Notes: a model not told the origin generated them from the letters alone. 64,000 nt of DNA from Synechocystis sp. PCC 6714 (GCF_000478825.2 NZ_CP007542.1:2604001-2668000); one strand, 5' to 3'. Positions 8,124-18,463 are shown, counted from the first letter of the stretch. A program made the numbers and translations.

Positions 8124-10019
8124 CTAGCCAACAATAGTCGAACTATTGTCAGGATGAAAATAATCGTAAATTGCCTGGGCTAACTGGGGGCCAATGCCCG
8201 GTACTTCCTGTAATTGTTTAATATTCGCCTCCCGAATATAGTCCAAAGAATGGAAATGGGCTAACAATTGTTTTTGGCGGTTAAAACCTAAACCAGGAAT
8301 TTCATCCAAGCGTGATCGCCGACTTTTACTCATTCTTTGTTGACGGTGAAAACCAACGGCAAATCGATGGGCTTCATCCCGCAAACGCCGTAACAACTGT
8401 ACCCCAGGCTGTTCTGGGTAGGTGGGCAAAGGTTGAGATTCCCCTGGTAGAAAAATTTCTTCCCTTTGTTTCGCTAAACTAACCACTGTGAGTTTATCCA
8501 GCAAGTCCATTTCTGTCAGCACTTTAACTACTGCTGATAGTTGTCCTTTGCCGCCATCAATCATAATTAAATCAGGCCAATCCTGTTGATTATTTTTGCC
8601 TCTTGCAGAAGGCTGAAAACGACGACCAATGACTTCCGCTAAACTGGCAAAATCATCGGAATGACCAACCTTAATGGACGGATTTTTAATTTTGTAATGG
8701 CGATAATATTGTTGGGCTGGCACACCATCAATAAACACAACTTGCGAAGCCACAGCATTAGAACCTTGAATATGGGAAATATCGTAGCCTTCAATGCGTT
8801 TTGGCAAAGTTTCTAAATCAAGAATTTCCGCTAAATCTTCCAAGGCTGTAACGTTCTTAGCAGTCTGCTTTTGTAACCTTTCCAACTCATACTGGGCATT
8901 GCGCTCCACCATTTCTAGCAGTTCGGCTTTGGTTTGTCTTTGGGGCAGGTTAAAAGTTACCTTTCTTCCCCGTTGGCTAGTTAACCAATCGTTGAGCAAT
9001 TCCCCATCGGGCAAAACACAGGGCAGAATAATTTCACTGGGAATTTCCACCGCTTCCACCTGTTGATAATGCTGTTCTAAAACCCTCTGTAACACTTCCC
9101 CCTTTTCTTCCACTGATTCCACTCCATCAGCGAAGAATCCCAGTCGCCCCACCAATTTTCCCGCTCGAATTTGAAACAATTGAATGGCACTAATTTGCCC
9201 GTCACTGGCCACGGCGATCGCATCTCTGGAAATTGTATCCTGGGGCAAAGAAACTTTTTGATCAGCGTTAAGTTTCCCGAGGGAATTAATTTGATCTCGA
9301 ATCAGGGCTGCTTGTTCAAATTTTAAGTCCGCCGCCGCTTGTTCCATCTGCTCTGTCAATAATTGATGTAACTCCTGGGTGCGCCCCTGGAAAACCATAG
9401 CCACTTTTTGCAAAGTTTGACGGTAATCTTCCGGGGTAATTAACGCTTGACAAACCCCGGGACAACGGCCAATATCGTAATTTAAACAAGGGCGATGCTT
9501 AAATAAGGGCTGACGACGTTGCCGCAGGGGAAAAATCCGCTGTATTAACCGTAATGTTTGCCGTAAACTAAAACTATCTACATAGGGACCGTAGTAACGA
9601 TCCTTTGCCTGGTTTAAACGGCGTTTTCTCGTAATAAAAATACGAGGGTAAGTCTCTGACCAAGTAATGCAAACATAAGGATATTTCTTGTCGTCTTTGA
9701 GTAGAACATTAAAGTGGGGTTGATGCTGTTTAATTAAATTGGCTTCTAGGGCTAAAGCTTCCGTTTCCGTGTCGGTAACAATGAACTCAATTTCTGCTAT
9801 TTGTTGCACCATCAAAGCAATGCGGGCTGTATGGGGTTGGGAATCCCGAAAATAGGATCTAACCCTGGTTCTCAATTTTTTTGCTTTACCAATGTAGAGA
9901 ATTGTTCCCTGGCGATCGCCCATGAGGTAAACCCCTGGATCCTGGGGAATTTCCTTGAGACGTTGTTCTAATAAATCGGGCTGTTGTATGAGAGGAAGAA
10001 GGGTAACAGTAGCAACCAT
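8124..10019 (-). CDS. uvrC: UvrABC excinuclease subunit C
   Basis: UvrC makes both incisions during nucleotide excision repair of bulky DNA damage. The 631-residue product shows the N-terminal GIY-YIG nuclease (PGVYLMGD, then [18 protein letters not shown]), a UVR motif around residues 205-235 ([17 protein letters not shown]), the RNase H-like second nuclease domain ([20 protein letters not shown]) and C-terminal helix-hairpin-helix repeats ([25 protein letters not shown]). Complete and normal in length. The 3' end faces hypD. Confidence 0.96.
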   Translation of the reverse strand: MVATVTLLPLIQQPDLLEQRLKEIPQDPGVYLMGDRQGTILYIGKAKKLRTRVRSYFRDSQPHTARIALMVQQIAEIEFIVTDTETEALALEANLIKQHQPHFNVLLKDDKKYPYVCITWSETYPRIFITRKRRLNQAKDRYYGPYVDSFSLRQTLRLIQRIFPLRQRRQPLFKHRPCLNYDIGRCPGVCQALITPEDYRQTLQKVAMVFQGRTQELHQLLTEQMEQAAADLKFEQAALIRDQINSLGKLNADQKVSLPQDTISRDAIAVASDGQISAIQLFQIRAGKLVGRLGFFADGVESVEEKGEVLQRVLEQHYQQVEAVEIPSEIILPCVLPDGELLNDWLTSQRGRKVTFNLPQRQTKAELLEMVERNAQYELERLQKQTAKNVTALEDLAEILDLETLPKRIEGYDISHIQGSNAVASQVVFIDGVPAQQYYRHYKIKNPSIKVGHSDDFASLAEVIGRRFQPSARGKNNQQDWPDLIMIDGGKGQLSAVVKVLTEMDLLDKLTVVSLAKQREEIFLPGESQPLPTYPEQPGVQLLRRLRDEAHRFAVGFHRQQRMSKSRRSRLDEIPGLGFNRQKQLLAHFHSLDYIREANIKQLQEVPGIGPQLAQAIYDYFHPDNSSTIVG

Positions 10020-10093
10020 TGATTAGTTATATGGGAAATTTTAAAGGCTGAATATCATTTCTAATCCAGATAGATGGATTGAGCGATAGTTTA

Positions 10094-10357
10094 TCAATTA
10101 TCCTTGTAGACATTGGAACGATGCCCTATTTTAACCACCGCAATAACAAGTTCTGCATCCCTAATTTCATAAATAATTCGGTACACTCCCTGTCGCACTC
10201 TGTATTTATCTTCTCCTGCTAGTTTGACACAGCCGTCTCCCCTGGGATCAGTCGCTAAAATATCAATTCTTGTCAGTATTTTCTTAACATCGTTGTTAGG
10301 AATCCCCCTAAGATCTTTGCTAACTGACTGCTTAAAAGTAATTTTATATTTTGCCAT
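10094..10357 (-). CDS. RelE/ParE superfamily toxin
   Basis: An 87-residue protein with the RelE-fold pattern: basic N-terminus (YKITFKQSVSKDLRGI), then KLAGEDKYRVRQGVYRIIYEI and VVKIGHRSNVY. RelE-type toxins cut mRNA in the ribosome; ParE-type ones attack gyrase. The RVR-G-YRIIYEI strand and the IGHR-NVY end favour the RelE branch. Its start overlaps the end of the antitoxin gene by 14 nt, the usual translational coupling. Target not provable from sequence. Confidence 0.85.
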   Translation of the reverse strand: MAKYKITFKQSVSKDLRGIPNNDVKKILTRIDILATDPRGDGCVKLAGEDKYRVRQGVYRIIYEIRDAELVIAVVKIGHRSNVYKDN

Positions 10358-10577
10358 GAACTTTTAGATCATTAATTAAATCTTCATAGCTCAATTCTTG
10401 CTCATTCTTTCGTTCAGCTAAAGCTGCCAAATCTTCCTGGTCTTCAGACATTAGTAATCGCACTGCTTCATCGATTATTTCTGATATGGAAACATGGGAA
10501 GAAGCCGCTTTAATCTTCAAAGCCTGATGAATGGATGGATCAAAATAAACAGTCGATCTTTTTGATAAAATTCCCAT
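10344..10577 (-). CDS. Ribbon-helix-helix antitoxin of the RelE-type pair
   Basis: A 77-residue protein with a ribbon-helix-helix DNA-binding N-terminus (RSTVYFDPSIHQALKIKA, then SHVSISEIIDEAVRLL) and an acidic, likely toxin-binding C-terminus. It precedes and overlaps the toxin gene, so both form one unit that the antitoxin probably represses. Upstream on the minus strand a TACAAT at 10615-10610 may be the -10 box, and AGCGTT is repeated at 10615-10620 and 10631-10636 on the plus strand, a possible operator; both are weak. Confidence 0.82.
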   Translation of the reverse strand: MGILSKRSTVYFDPSIHQALKIKAASSHVSISEIIDEAVRLLMSEDQEDLAALAERKNEQELSYEDLINDLKVHGKI

Positions 10578-10712
10578 AGTACGATGTCAAAGTTCAGCAA
10601 CCAATTGACATTGTAGCGTTAAAACGTCACAGCGTTACGACGCCCTGGTGGTATATTTATCAACGAATGAACTGGGCTCTGGAAAGTTATCGCATCGAGG
10701 AGATTGTTGAGC

Positions 10713-12485
10713 ATGGCAATGGAATCTTGGTTGGGAGCAATGGTTGGTGTTAGTGTGGTGATCGTTACTGCCACGCCGTTGATAGCCCAAACCCAGCCCT
10801 TATTTTTGGCCTATCCTCCCCAAAATCACCAGACCAGTAGCCCGACGATTTTCTTCATTGGTTCCGCCGCTCCCAGTGTGACGGTTACCTTGAATGGTCA
10901 GCCCATTGAACGCAGTGCCCAAGGCAATTTCGCCCCTGTAATTCCCCTCACAATGGGGAAAAATGAATTTGTTTTTCAAGCGGGTTCCCAACGGATTGAG
11001 CGTACCATTACTCGCATTGCCACTGGCCCCACGTTACCAGCCCAGGGCGGTTTTGCCCCCGGTTCCCTCACCCCCGCTGTACCCATCAGTCGTCCTGCCC
11101 ATGAGTCGATCTGCTTTACGGCGATCGCCCCGACGGATGCGGTAGCTACGGTGACATTGGCGGGACAGACCATTCCCCTCACCCCCCAGGGCAATGTAGT
11201 CCAGTTACCGGCAAACAACACTATTTTGCACGGAGAAAATCAGCCTAAAGTCACAGCAGCAGATCAGTACAAGGGCTGTCAAACATTTACCTCAGGGCAA
11301 TTGCCGACTGTGTTGGGAACGCCGCAATTTAATCTGCAATGGCGGGGACAAAGTTTTTCCACCCCCGGCCCCGGTAGCGTTACATTACTCAATGGCGATC
11401 GCCCCCAGGTGGTTGCGGTGACTAGTCAGGCTGGAGTGGCTCGCACAGGCCCCGGCACCGATTATTCCCGGTTAACCCCTTTGCCCCAGGGTAGTCAGGC
11501 TAGCGTCACTGGCCAGGATGGAGACTGGTTGCGGTTGGACTATGGTGGCTGGATCAAAGCGGACGAGACCCGTACTTTGCCTAGTCAAGCTCCGCCTCGT
11601 TCCCTAATCCGCAGTGTAAGTTATCAGGCTTTTGGCGACCATACAGAAATACGTTTTCCCCTGCAATTGCCGGTGCCAGTGACAATACATCAAACTGAAA
11701 CAGGATTTACTTTAAGTCTTTACAATACCACTGCCCAAACTGATACTATTCGCCTGGATAATGACCCCATTATTCGCAATTTAACCTGGCAACAAATTAG
11801 CCCAGATCGGATTGATTATTACTTCACATTCAAAACCGATCAACAGTGGGGCTATGATTTACGTTATGAAGGCACTACCTTAATTTTGTCTTTGCGTCAT
11901 CCTCCCCGTATTTCTTCCCAACCGGGTAACCTACAGGGAGTAAAAATTCTGCTGGATCCGGGCCATGGGGGTAGTGAATCGGGAGCAGTGGGGCCCACTG
12001 GCTATGCAGAAAAAGACATTAACTTACTGATTTCCCAACGGTTGGCCGATCGCCTGCGAGCCCAGGGGGCTAATATTCATCTGACCCGCACCGGGGACGA
12101 ATTTGTTTCCTTGGTTGACCGCCAAACCCAAATTTCTCAAGTGCAACCGGCGATCGCCCTCTCCATCCATTACAATGCCCTGCCCGACAGCGGTAATCCG
12201 AACGAAACCGACGGTATTAGTACGTTTTGGTACAATGCCCAAGCGGCGGATTTAGCCAATTTTTTGCAAGGATATTTGGTGGAAAATTTAGGTAGGAATT
12301 CCCATGGGGTTTATTGGAATAATTTGGCCTTAACCCGTCCCACCATCTCCCCGGCGGTGCTACTGGAATTGGGATTTATGATCAGCCCCCAAGAATTTGA
12401 GTGGATTACCAATGCCCAAGCTCAAGAGCAATTGGTGCAGACATTAGCGGCGGGCATTACCACCTGGTTACAGCAACAGCGTTGA
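10713..12485 (+). CDS. N-acetylmuramoyl-L-alanine amidase (Amidase_3) with SH3 domain
   Basis: A 590-residue exported cell-wall hydrolase that cleaves the bond between muramic acid and the stem peptide. Start at ATG 10713 follows a GAGGAGA ribosome site. An N-terminal signal sequence ends near LIAQTQP. A bacterial SH3-like segment (GVARTGPGTDYSRL to GDWLRLDYGGWIK) lies around residues 245-290, and the catalytic Amidase_3 domain is at the C-terminus with the zinc ligands in LLDPGHGGSESG, a Glu in GYAEKDINL and a His in ALSIHYNA, then the final Glu in LLELGFM. Its 3' end overlaps the convergent gene by 18 nt. Confidence 0.9.
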   Translation: MAMESWLGAMVGVSVVIVTATPLIAQTQPLFLAYPPQNHQTSSPTIFFIGSAAPSVTVTLNGQPIERSAQGNFAPVIPLTMGKNEFVFQAGSQRIERTITRIATGPTLPAQGGFAPGSLTPAVPISRPAHESICFTAIAPTDAVATVTLAGQTIPLTPQGNVVQLPANNTILHGENQPKVTAADQYKGCQTFTSGQLPTVLGTPQFNLQWRGQSFSTPGPGSVTLLNGDRPQVVAVTSQAGVARTGPGTDYSRLTPLPQGSQASVTGQDGDWLRLDYGGWIKADETRTLPSQAPPRSLIRSVSYQAFGDHTEIRFPLQLPVPVTIHQTETGFTLSLYNTTAQTDTIRLDNDPIIRNLTWQQISPDRIDYYFTFKTDQQWGYDLRYEGTTLILSLRHPPRISSQPGNLQGVKILLDPGHGGSESGAVGPTGYAEKDINLLISQRLADRLRAQGANIHLTRTGDEFVSLVDRQTQISQVQPAIALSIHYNALPDSGNPNETDGISTFWYNAQAADLANFLQGYLVENLGRNSHGVYWNNLALTRPTISPAVLLELGFMISPQEFEWITNAQAQEQLVQTLAAGITTWLQQQR

Positions 12486-12959
12486 GTCTACTTCAACAAA
12501 ATTTTTGCTTTCGCTTAAGTACCAACTTCTACTGGTGTTAAATTTTCCATTTTCCCCAGAGACAATCAGGTAAACATACTCCGGCCAGGCAATGGCCCGG
12601 TCAAATTCCGATGGTATGGGCTGGCCATGGGGATGGGAATGGAAAATGCCGATAATGCTCAAACTCCTTTGGCGACAATCTTTTTGAGCAGTGAGCAAAA
12701 CTTTGGGATCAATGGCAAAGTAATGTAATTTGCCCAAATTACTGTCTTGGTTTTGGTTATAGTCTTGCTCGAACTCTTCCACCTGGCCCCAGCAATTTTC
12801 CGTCGGTTGCACTTCCTCTACTTGCCAATACAGGTCGCCGTTTTCCTCGGTAACTAATTGCCCCAACAGTAGACCACAGCATTCCTCTGGGTAAAGCAGT
12901 TCAGCATGGCGATAGATCTGACTCTGCTGACTTAGACTTAGACTGATTCGGGTAGCCAT
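12468..12959 (-). CDS. JAMM/MPN-domain metallopeptidase (M67)
   Basis: A 163-residue Mov34/MPN domain protein. The JAMM zinc motif is complete: HSHPHGQPIPSEFD (H-x-H, seven residues, S-x-x-D), with the upstream catalytic Glu in EECCGLLLG. Stand-alone bacterial JAMM proteins remove C-terminal residues or peptides from ubiquitin-like sulfur carriers; the substrate here is not evident. It begins a minus-strand run and is 5 nt from the next gene. Confidence 0.88.
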   Translation of the reverse strand: MATRISLSLSQQSQIYRHAELLYPEECCGLLLGQLVTEENGDLYWQVEEVQPTENCWGQVEEFEQDYNQNQDSNLGKLHYFAIDPKVLLTAQKDCRQRSLSIIGIFHSHPHGQPIPSEFDRAIAWPEYVYLIVSGENGKFNTSRSWYLSESKNFVEVDSTLLL

Positions 12960-12964
12960 AATAT

Positions 12965-13369
12965 TTAAGATCTAAATAACCAACGCCAGAGGGGATGGCG
13001 GGGGCCAATTTTGCGAATTCTGGCGGTACCCCGGATGAGATTATTTCTTTCTTTAATGGATAAGCCCCAAAGAATATGGCAACTTTGTCTTATCAGCACA
13101 GCCCCGGTAAAACCAATGCTGGCAAAGAGGGTAAAAGCAGGTATCAACTGAAAGGCAAAGCCATAACGGATGGCTACCCAGGTGAAATGATCCTGCAACA
13201 GCGCAATATCTTGACGAAACTGCCAGACAGACCAGGGAACAAGGGTTAACCACAGCAATGCCACCACTGTCCAACGACCATAGACCCCCGCTTGGTAAAG
13301 GCGATAGGCGGGCTTACTCAAACACTGGTCGGGCATTAAGCGATGGGGCATGGATGTTGAAATTTTCAC
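12965..13369 (-). CDS. Hypothetical membrane protein, 134 residues
   Basis: Two clear membrane segments (WTVVALLWLTLVPWSVW near residue 35 and GFAFQLIPAFTLFASIGFTG near residue 80), with basic ends. Family not recognised. It is packed 5 nt upstream of the JAMM gene and 12 nt downstream of the site-2 protease gene, so the three probably form an operon. Confidence 0.7.
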   Translation of the reverse strand: MKISTSMPHRLMPDQCLSKPAYRLYQAGVYGRWTVVALLWLTLVPWSVWQFRQDIALLQDHFTWVAIRYGFAFQLIPAFTLFASIGFTGAVLIRQSCHILWGLSIKERNNLIRGTARIRKIGPRHPLWRWLFRS

Positions 13370-13381
13370 TATTTGAGTCCA

Positions 13382-14893
13382 TTAACCACCAATGCCTAAC
13401 CTCAGAGCCCAGTTGGGGCTAAAGGGAATCAGGGTCAGCAACATTAACAGTAGGGCTAGTAAACCCAGGCCTGCCCTGGTATCGTCCGGTTCCGTTAGCT
13501 CGTTTAAGCTGGGGCGTTCCAATTGCCGTTGTAAAAATAAAACTACGATCGCCCAATAGAGGGGAATGGGATTGGCGGGGTTAAACAGAGAAACGGCACC
13601 CAAAATAACTAGGGTGGCAATGGTGGTGCGGCGGGCTACTTTACGGCCGTAGATGGCTTGGACAATGCGGCCCCCATCGAGTTGCCCAGCGGGTAATAAA
13701 TTTAAAGCATTAATCACCAAACCGAGCCAACCTAATACCGTCAGGGGATGGATGGAAATAACACTACTTTTCAGAGCACTGCCCAAAATTAATTTGGCTA
13801 ACGTGCCCACCAACAGCGAACCTTGCAAAAATTGCACCGGCAGTTGAAATAAATTATTGCCCCCGGATAAACTCAGTCCCACGATCAAAAATAGTAGGGA
13901 AACTAATCCCCCCATGGCCGGGCCGGCGATCGCCACGTCAAAGAGAGCATTGCGGCTGGGTAAAAGGGACTCAAAACGGGTGATGGCCCCAAAGGAACCG
14001 ATTTGCCAGTTGGGCAGAAAGAAGGGCCAACTCAGGCGCACTCCCCATTTTTTTGCCTGCCAGAGGTGACCCAATTCATGGGCCAGCAAAATAATGCCCA
14101 CGGCGATCGCCAAAGGTACGGTTTCCCCCACCCGTTGCCAATTGTCCACCAGGTCAAAACCCAACAGGGCCGCACTGGCTTCCAACGTAGTCACAATGGT
14201 GGCCACCAGTAACACCACTGCCAAATTTTTCTGGGCTAGGGTGCTGGGCTGGGGGTCATTAGTGCTAGGTAAAATCACCACCACCGGGCGGTCTTCGCTC
14301 CCTTCCACTAGGAAAAGGCGATATTTTTCCCCCATTAATTGCTTCAGTTTGCCGGACAGTTTAGCGAAAGCATCCTCCGCTTCCGTCCGCAAATTACCTT
14401 TAAAAATTGCCCCTTCTTGGTAGGCAATGGTTTCCGTGGTGAAAAAGCTATCAATGCTAAAAATGCCTTTAATAATGGCCAAATCCTCCGGGGGAATGGG
14501 GGAAGTTTCTTCTAAGTTTGTGTTGGCCGTGCTGTCACCGAGCCCTGTGGTTTGATCCGCCTCATTAGCTAAATTTTGCAGACGTTGGGCTGCCTTTTGG
14601 CGCAAAAGTTCCGCTTGTCCTTCTTCCCGCATTTGCCGACCCAGATAGATGTAAATGCCCCCCGACACCAAAAGCAAAACCAACACTGCGGGCAAACTGA
14701 TGGATAAACCAAAACTAAAAAGGACAAAATACAATAGCCAGGGGGCCATCAGCACCACAGACTGGAGCCAAGCCAGTTTTCCCAATTTGCCAAAGGGTTT
14801 AGCCCGCCGGTAGCCCCAGACTAAAACACCGATCGCCAGGGCAAAAATGGCGAAGATAATGGGGAATAAAAACTGGTCTAAGGTAGTGGCCAT
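13382..14893 (-). CDS. Site-2 protease family (M50) membrane metallopeptidase, EGY1-like
   Basis: A 503-residue intramembrane protease. The zinc motif HELGH is in ILLAHELGHLWQ near residue 270, and the third ligand region NLLPAGQLDGGRIVQ near residue 395 completes the S2P signature. Several hydrophobic spans flank both. The arrangement, with a soluble domain before the HExxH helix, resembles plastid EGY1 proteins and their cyanobacterial relatives. S2P enzymes often release membrane-held regulators; no partner is visible here. Confidence 0.9.
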   Translation of the reverse strand: MATTLDQFLFPIIFAIFALAIGVLVWGYRRAKPFGKLGKLAWLQSVVLMAPWLLYFVLFSFGLSISLPAVLVLLLVSGGIYIYLGRQMREEGQAELLRQKAAQRLQNLANEADQTTGLGDSTANTNLEETSPIPPEDLAIIKGIFSIDSFFTTETIAYQEGAIFKGNLRTEAEDAFAKLSGKLKQLMGEKYRLFLVEGSEDRPVVVILPSTNDPQPSTLAQKNLAVVLLVATIVTTLEASAALLGFDLVDNWQRVGETVPLAIAVGIILLAHELGHLWQAKKWGVRLSWPFFLPNWQIGSFGAITRFESLLPSRNALFDVAIAGPAMGGLVSLLFLIVGLSLSGGNNLFQLPVQFLQGSLLVGTLAKLILGSALKSSVISIHPLTVLGWLGLVINALNLLPAGQLDGGRIVQAIYGRKVARRTTIATLVILGAVSLFNPANPIPLYWAIVVLFLQRQLERPSLNELTEPDDTRAGLGLLALLLMLLTLIPFSPNWALRLGIGG

Positions 14894-14955
14894 AGGTAAG
14901 CAAGTTTGGAAATTAGAACTATTTCTCGGCTAGGGTTGATTAATACGATGGATAT

Positions 14956-15876
14956 TTACGAAGCAGCATCCATGGCCCGGCGTAAATTTCCCCCATGGCG
15001 ATCAAGCTGGGCTTGGGCAGATTCTGCCCTTAAACCAGACCAGTGCATTAACAAAGCTAACTTAACCCGTTGGCCGCTCGCGATGAGTAACTCAGCCGCT
15101 TCCTCTCGGCTTAAATCCGTTAAATCCCGCAAAATTCTGATGGCTCGGTCTTCTAGTTTGCGATTGGTTACGGCCACGTCCACCATGCGATTGCCGTAAA
15201 CTTTGCCCAGCTTGACCATGGCCCCAGTGGAAAGAATGTTTAAAGCCATTTTGGTCACTGTGCCTGCCTTTAAACGGGTGGAACCGGCCAAAATTTCTGG
15301 CCCAGTTAAAAGTCTAATATTCACATCGGCCTGCCTAGGGGCTTGGTTTTCCGGCACACAGGCAATAAAAATGGTTTTAGCCCCCCGGGCCCGGGCAGCG
15401 TCCAATGCCCCATGGACATAGGGAGTAGTTCCCCCGGCCGTAATGCCCACCACCACGTCCAGTTGGGTAATACGATGGTCGGCGATCGCCTGGGCTCCAT
15501 CTTCGGCAATATCTTCCAAACCTTCTGAACTCCGGAGCAGAGCACTGGCTCCCCCAGCTAAAATTCCCTGTACTAACTCCGGCGGCGTACAAAAAGTGGG
15601 GGGACATTCCACCGCATCCAATACCCCCAACCGGCCACTGGTACCTGCGCCAATGTAAAAAAGCCGACCCCCTTTCCCCAAAGCCTGACTAATAATTTCT
15701 ATGGCCTGGGCTAAATCTTCCCGCGCCTTGGCGATCGCCGTTACGGTGAGTTGATCCTGCTGGTTAAATAAATCCACCAACTCCAGGCTAGATAACTGAT
15801 CTAAATTTTGGCTTTGGGGATTGGCCTGTTCCGTTAATAAATGGCCCCGTTCTTCTACGTTCTCCAAATTAGCCAT
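14956..15876 (-). CDS. murQ: N-acetylmuramic acid 6-phosphate etherase MurQ
   Basis: MurQ splits the lactyl ether of MurNAc-6-phosphate in cell-wall recycling. 306 residues with the SIS sugar-phosphate fold: FYIGAGTSGRLGVLDAVECPPTF, then GITAGGTTPYVHGAL, and LKAGTVTKMALNILSTGAM. Complete. The start is 2 nt from the end of the upstream DUF3110 gene, suggesting cotranscription. Confidence 0.95.
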   Translation of the reverse strand: MANLENVEERGHLLTEQANPQSQNLDQLSSLELVDLFNQQDQLTVTAIAKAREDLAQAIEIISQALGKGGRLFYIGAGTSGRLGVLDAVECPPTFCTPPELVQGILAGGASALLRSSEGLEDIAEDGAQAIADHRITQLDVVVGITAGGTTPYVHGALDAARARGAKTIFIACVPENQAPRQADVNIRLLTGPEILAGSTRLKAGTVTKMALNILSTGAMVKLGKVYGNRMVDVAVTNRKLEDRAIRILRDLTDLSREEAAELLIASGQRVKLALLMHWSGLRAESAQAQLDRHGGNLRRAMDAAS

Positions 15877-15878
15877 GC

Positions 15879-16295
15879 CTACAATAATCCTTCCAAACGA
15901 CGGCGAATATTTTCTAGTTCAGCATCGGAAAATTCCGTTTCCGGTTTTTCTTCAGTGGGGCCAGCATCGGAAGCTTGGGCTTCCCGGGCCGCTTGCAAAA
16001 CGCCATCGGGGTCCCATTCCGGTTCCGCCACATTTTTTTCCGGGGGAATGGCCAGCATCCCTTCTGCCACCGTCTCGTAGTCGTAGCCAGCTTCCTGACA
16101 AAATTCCTCAATGTCCCTAGAATCCATTGCTTCAATGGTAGGCGGGGGAAAATCCTGGGCCTCCAACAGTAGAGCATAGCGGGTGGCATCGTCCTCGGAA
16201 GCGAACATCAAAATCTTATTGCGTCCCCCCATTTGTACGGTGTGGATGCCTTCGTTATCCGTACCTGCGTTAAATAAAAGAACGTAAACACGCAT
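15879..16295 (-). CDS. DUF3110 family protein
   Basis: A cyanobacterial conserved protein. The family begins MRVYVLLFNAGTDNEGIH, so the start is taken at 16295 (138 residues) rather than the upstream frame opening at 16442. The N-terminal half is folded (ILMFASEDDATRYALLLEAQDF); the C-terminal third is acidic and rich in Pro, Glu and Ala. Function unknown. It lies directly upstream of murQ. Confidence 0.8.
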   Translation of the reverse strand: MRVYVLLFNAGTDNEGIHTVQMGGRNKILMFASEDDATRYALLLEAQDFPPPTIEAMDSRDIEEFCQEAGYDYETVAEGMLAIPPEKNVAEPEWDPDGVLQAAREAQASDAGPTEEKPETEFSDAELENIRRRLEGLL

Positions 16296-16469
16296 AGAGT
16301 CAGCAAAGTCTAAAAGTTTTCTATTTCTACCAGCATATCGAGCTAGGGCGGTTCTGGAAAAATCAATGGGGCCACCGACGACATAACTCAAACTGAGCAT
16401 TCTTCGATGACCCCCAGGGGAGAACCATAGCTCCGCCCCCACGTCGGCATAATTCAGTGGAGAATTAGC

Positions 16470-17456
16470 TTAGAAATTAAGTTCAGCGGCTTGAACTTTT
16501 TCGATTTGTTTTTTCTTCAACACCAGCAGAATTTGAGAAAGCATAATGCCCGCCAGGAAGAGAACGAGGAACTTAATCCGGGTGGGGTTTTGCAACACCA
16601 CTTCCGTATCCTTTTGGCCAAAGCCACCCACGTTGGGGTTGTTAGTTAAAAATTCCCCAGCTTCCACCGTCTGACCAGCACTGACAATCAACTCTGGCCC
16701 AGCGGGAATATCTACAGTTTCACTGCCATCGGCGGTGGCCAGAACCACTTGATAACCGCCGGCTTCCAGGGCGTTAACTTCCGCAACGGTTCCAGCCTGG
16801 GGCGCTTTAAAGGCGTTGTTATTGCTCAGTAAACCAGTGGGGTAAATTTGTCCCCGGCCTCGGTTAGCTCCCAGGTGGACAGCAAACTTACCGTAGTTAA
16901 TACTTTTATCCTTAGCAGGATCGGGGGAAAGGACAGGGAAAACGATTTCCTGATACTGCTCACCGGGCAAGGGGCCAACGATAACCACATTTTCCATATC
17001 TTCCCGGTAGGGCTGGAAGTAGGTGCCGCCTACTTTTTCTTTCAACTCATCGGAGAGGCGATCGGGGGGAGCAATTTTGAAACCTTCGGGTAACATCAAT
17101 ACTGCGCCGACGTTCAAGCCCCCTTTGGAACCATCCCCCAGCACCTGTTGACTATCCAGGTCGTAGGGAATTTTCACCACCGCTTCAAATACTGTGTCGG
17201 GCAAAACCGCTTGGGGAATTTCCACTTCCGCCGGTTTCTGGGCCAGGTGGCAGTTGGCGCAAACAATGCGCCCGGTGGCTTCCCGGGGAGTCAAAGGGGC
17301 AGTTTCCTGGGCCCAAAAGGGATAGGCAGAGGCGGACTGGGGCAGACCAAGGTCGGTGATTAAAAAGATGCTGACTGTGGCGATCGCCAACACCGTAAAG
17401 CGGCGCAGGGCAACCATGGTTTTTGTCCACAGCCCCAAAGTATCAGGGTTTCTCAT
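16470..17456 (-). CDS. petA: Cytochrome f of the b6f complex
   Basis: PetA is the c-type cytochrome of the b6f complex, passing electrons from the Rieske protein to plastocyanin or cytochrome c6. Start MRNPDTLG at 17456 gives 328 residues. A signal peptide ends at SASA, followed by YPFWAQETA; the mature tyrosine is the heme axial ligand. The heme motif is CANCH. A C-terminal membrane anchor (FLVLFLAGIMLSQILLVL) and KKKQIEK stop-transfer are present. It follows petC by 117 nt, the standard petCA pair. Confidence 0.97.
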   Translation of the reverse strand: MRNPDTLGLWTKTMVALRRFTVLAIATVSIFLITDLGLPQSASAYPFWAQETAPLTPREATGRIVCANCHLAQKPAEVEIPQAVLPDTVFEAVVKIPYDLDSQQVLGDGSKGGLNVGAVLMLPEGFKIAPPDRLSDELKEKVGGTYFQPYREDMENVVIVGPLPGEQYQEIVFPVLSPDPAKDKSINYGKFAVHLGANRGRGQIYPTGLLSNNNAFKAPQAGTVAEVNALEAGGYQVVLATADGSETVDIPAGPELIVSAGQTVEAGEFLTNNPNVGGFGQKDTEVVLQNPTRIKFLVLFLAGIMLSQILLVLKKKQIEKVQAAELNF

Positions 17457-17573
17457 CGTTATTGAACGGATTAGGTTTGGATAAACAGTAGGGGAAAAGG
17501 AAGCGGTATCAGACAATGGCGGGGGTTGACAACAGTGTTACTCAACGTTGCTCAAAAGTTAGCAAAGTTAAAC

Positions 17574-18116
17574 CTAAGCCCACCAGGGATCTTCGTTGGT
17601 GCGGAAATCGGTTTCGGTCCAGGGACTCAGCACTAATTTATCGTCGTCGGTAACGGTGGCATGGGCCAAAGCCAAAGATAGGGGCGCCGGGCCACGGACC
17701 ACTTTTCCTTCCGCGTTATATTGGGAACCGTGGCAGGGACACATAAACTTATTTTCGCTGGCATTCCAGGGCACCACACAGCCCAAATGGGTACACACAG
17801 CATTGATACCGTAGTTGGCAATCGTTTCATCACCCTGTACTACGATGTAGGTGGGGTCACCTTTCAGACCCTGGGCCAACACCCGATCGCCAGAGTTGTG
17901 GGAAGCTAAAAATTCCGTAACTTTAACATCATTACCAAGGGCATCTTTGGCCGTTACTCCACCCCCGGCCCCACCACTGGAAGGGGGAATCAAATATTTT
18001 ACTGCTGGATAGAGGGCTCCGGCCGCCACCCCAGTAATCGTACCAAAGGTCAATAAGTTCATAAACTGACGTCGGCCCAAATCGGGGACATCAGGGGAGC
18101 CAGAAATCTGTGTCAT
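17574..18116 (-). CDS. petC: Rieske iron-sulfur protein of cytochrome b6f
   Basis: PetC carries the high-potential [2Fe-2S] cluster of the b6f complex. Start MTQISGSPD at 18116 gives 180 residues. An N-terminal twin-arginine-like [12 protein letters not shown] membrane anchor is followed by the soluble domain with both cluster loops, [10 protein letters not shown] and CPCHGSQYN. It heads the petC-petA operon. PCC 6803 has several Rieske paralogues; the linkage with petA marks this as the major one. Confidence 0.97.
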   Translation of the reverse strand: MTQISGSPDVPDLGRRQFMNLLTFGTITGVAAGALYPAVKYLIPPSSGGAGGGVTAKDALGNDVKVTEFLASHNSGDRVLAQGLKGDPTYIVVQGDETIANYGINAVCTHLGCVVPWNASENKFMCPCHGSQYNAEGKVVRGPAPLSLALAHATVTDDDKLVLSPWTETDFRTNEDPWWA

Positions 18117-18463
18117 AATGAACCGTCTAAATTTAAGGATTTTTACTAACATTCACCGGAGTAGCCCCGGCAACATCTTCACAGAGAAGCAGATTGGCCA
18201 AGCCATCCCTCCCCAGGGATTTGCAATAAAAAATGTAACAAGTCCTGTCCGATTATGACAGAAAACGCACCAGCCTATCCAGACAAGGCTTTGGGCTATA
18301 TTTACCCCCGATCGCCCAGTGGGATTCAGGCATCAGCAGAGGATTTCTAGTCCCGGTGTCCGGTGGATGGGGTAAACAATAAAAAAATCCCGGCGGAGCG
18401 GGATCCCAAACAAATTGAACAAAAGCAGAAGGGCCAAAAATTGGTAGATAAACAACCCGCGAA
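18117..18463 (-). promoter_or_regulatory. petC upstream region and psbH 3' region
   Basis: 347 nt without a gene. The left part should hold the petC promoter and leader; I see no convincing box by eye. The right part includes the psbH terminator described separately. Confidence 0.4.
18380..18408 (-). terminator. Rho-independent terminator of psbH
   Basis: On the minus strand the sequence reads ATCCCG-CTCCGC-CGGGAT followed by a run of seven T (stem arms at 18400-18405 and 18388-18393). It lies about 60 nt beyond the psbH stop. Confidence 0.8.

Noticed and set aside
18117-18380. Possible tRNA or small RNA in the petC-psbH gap
   Set aside because: No cloverleaf, T-loop or CCA-type end could be found on either strand.
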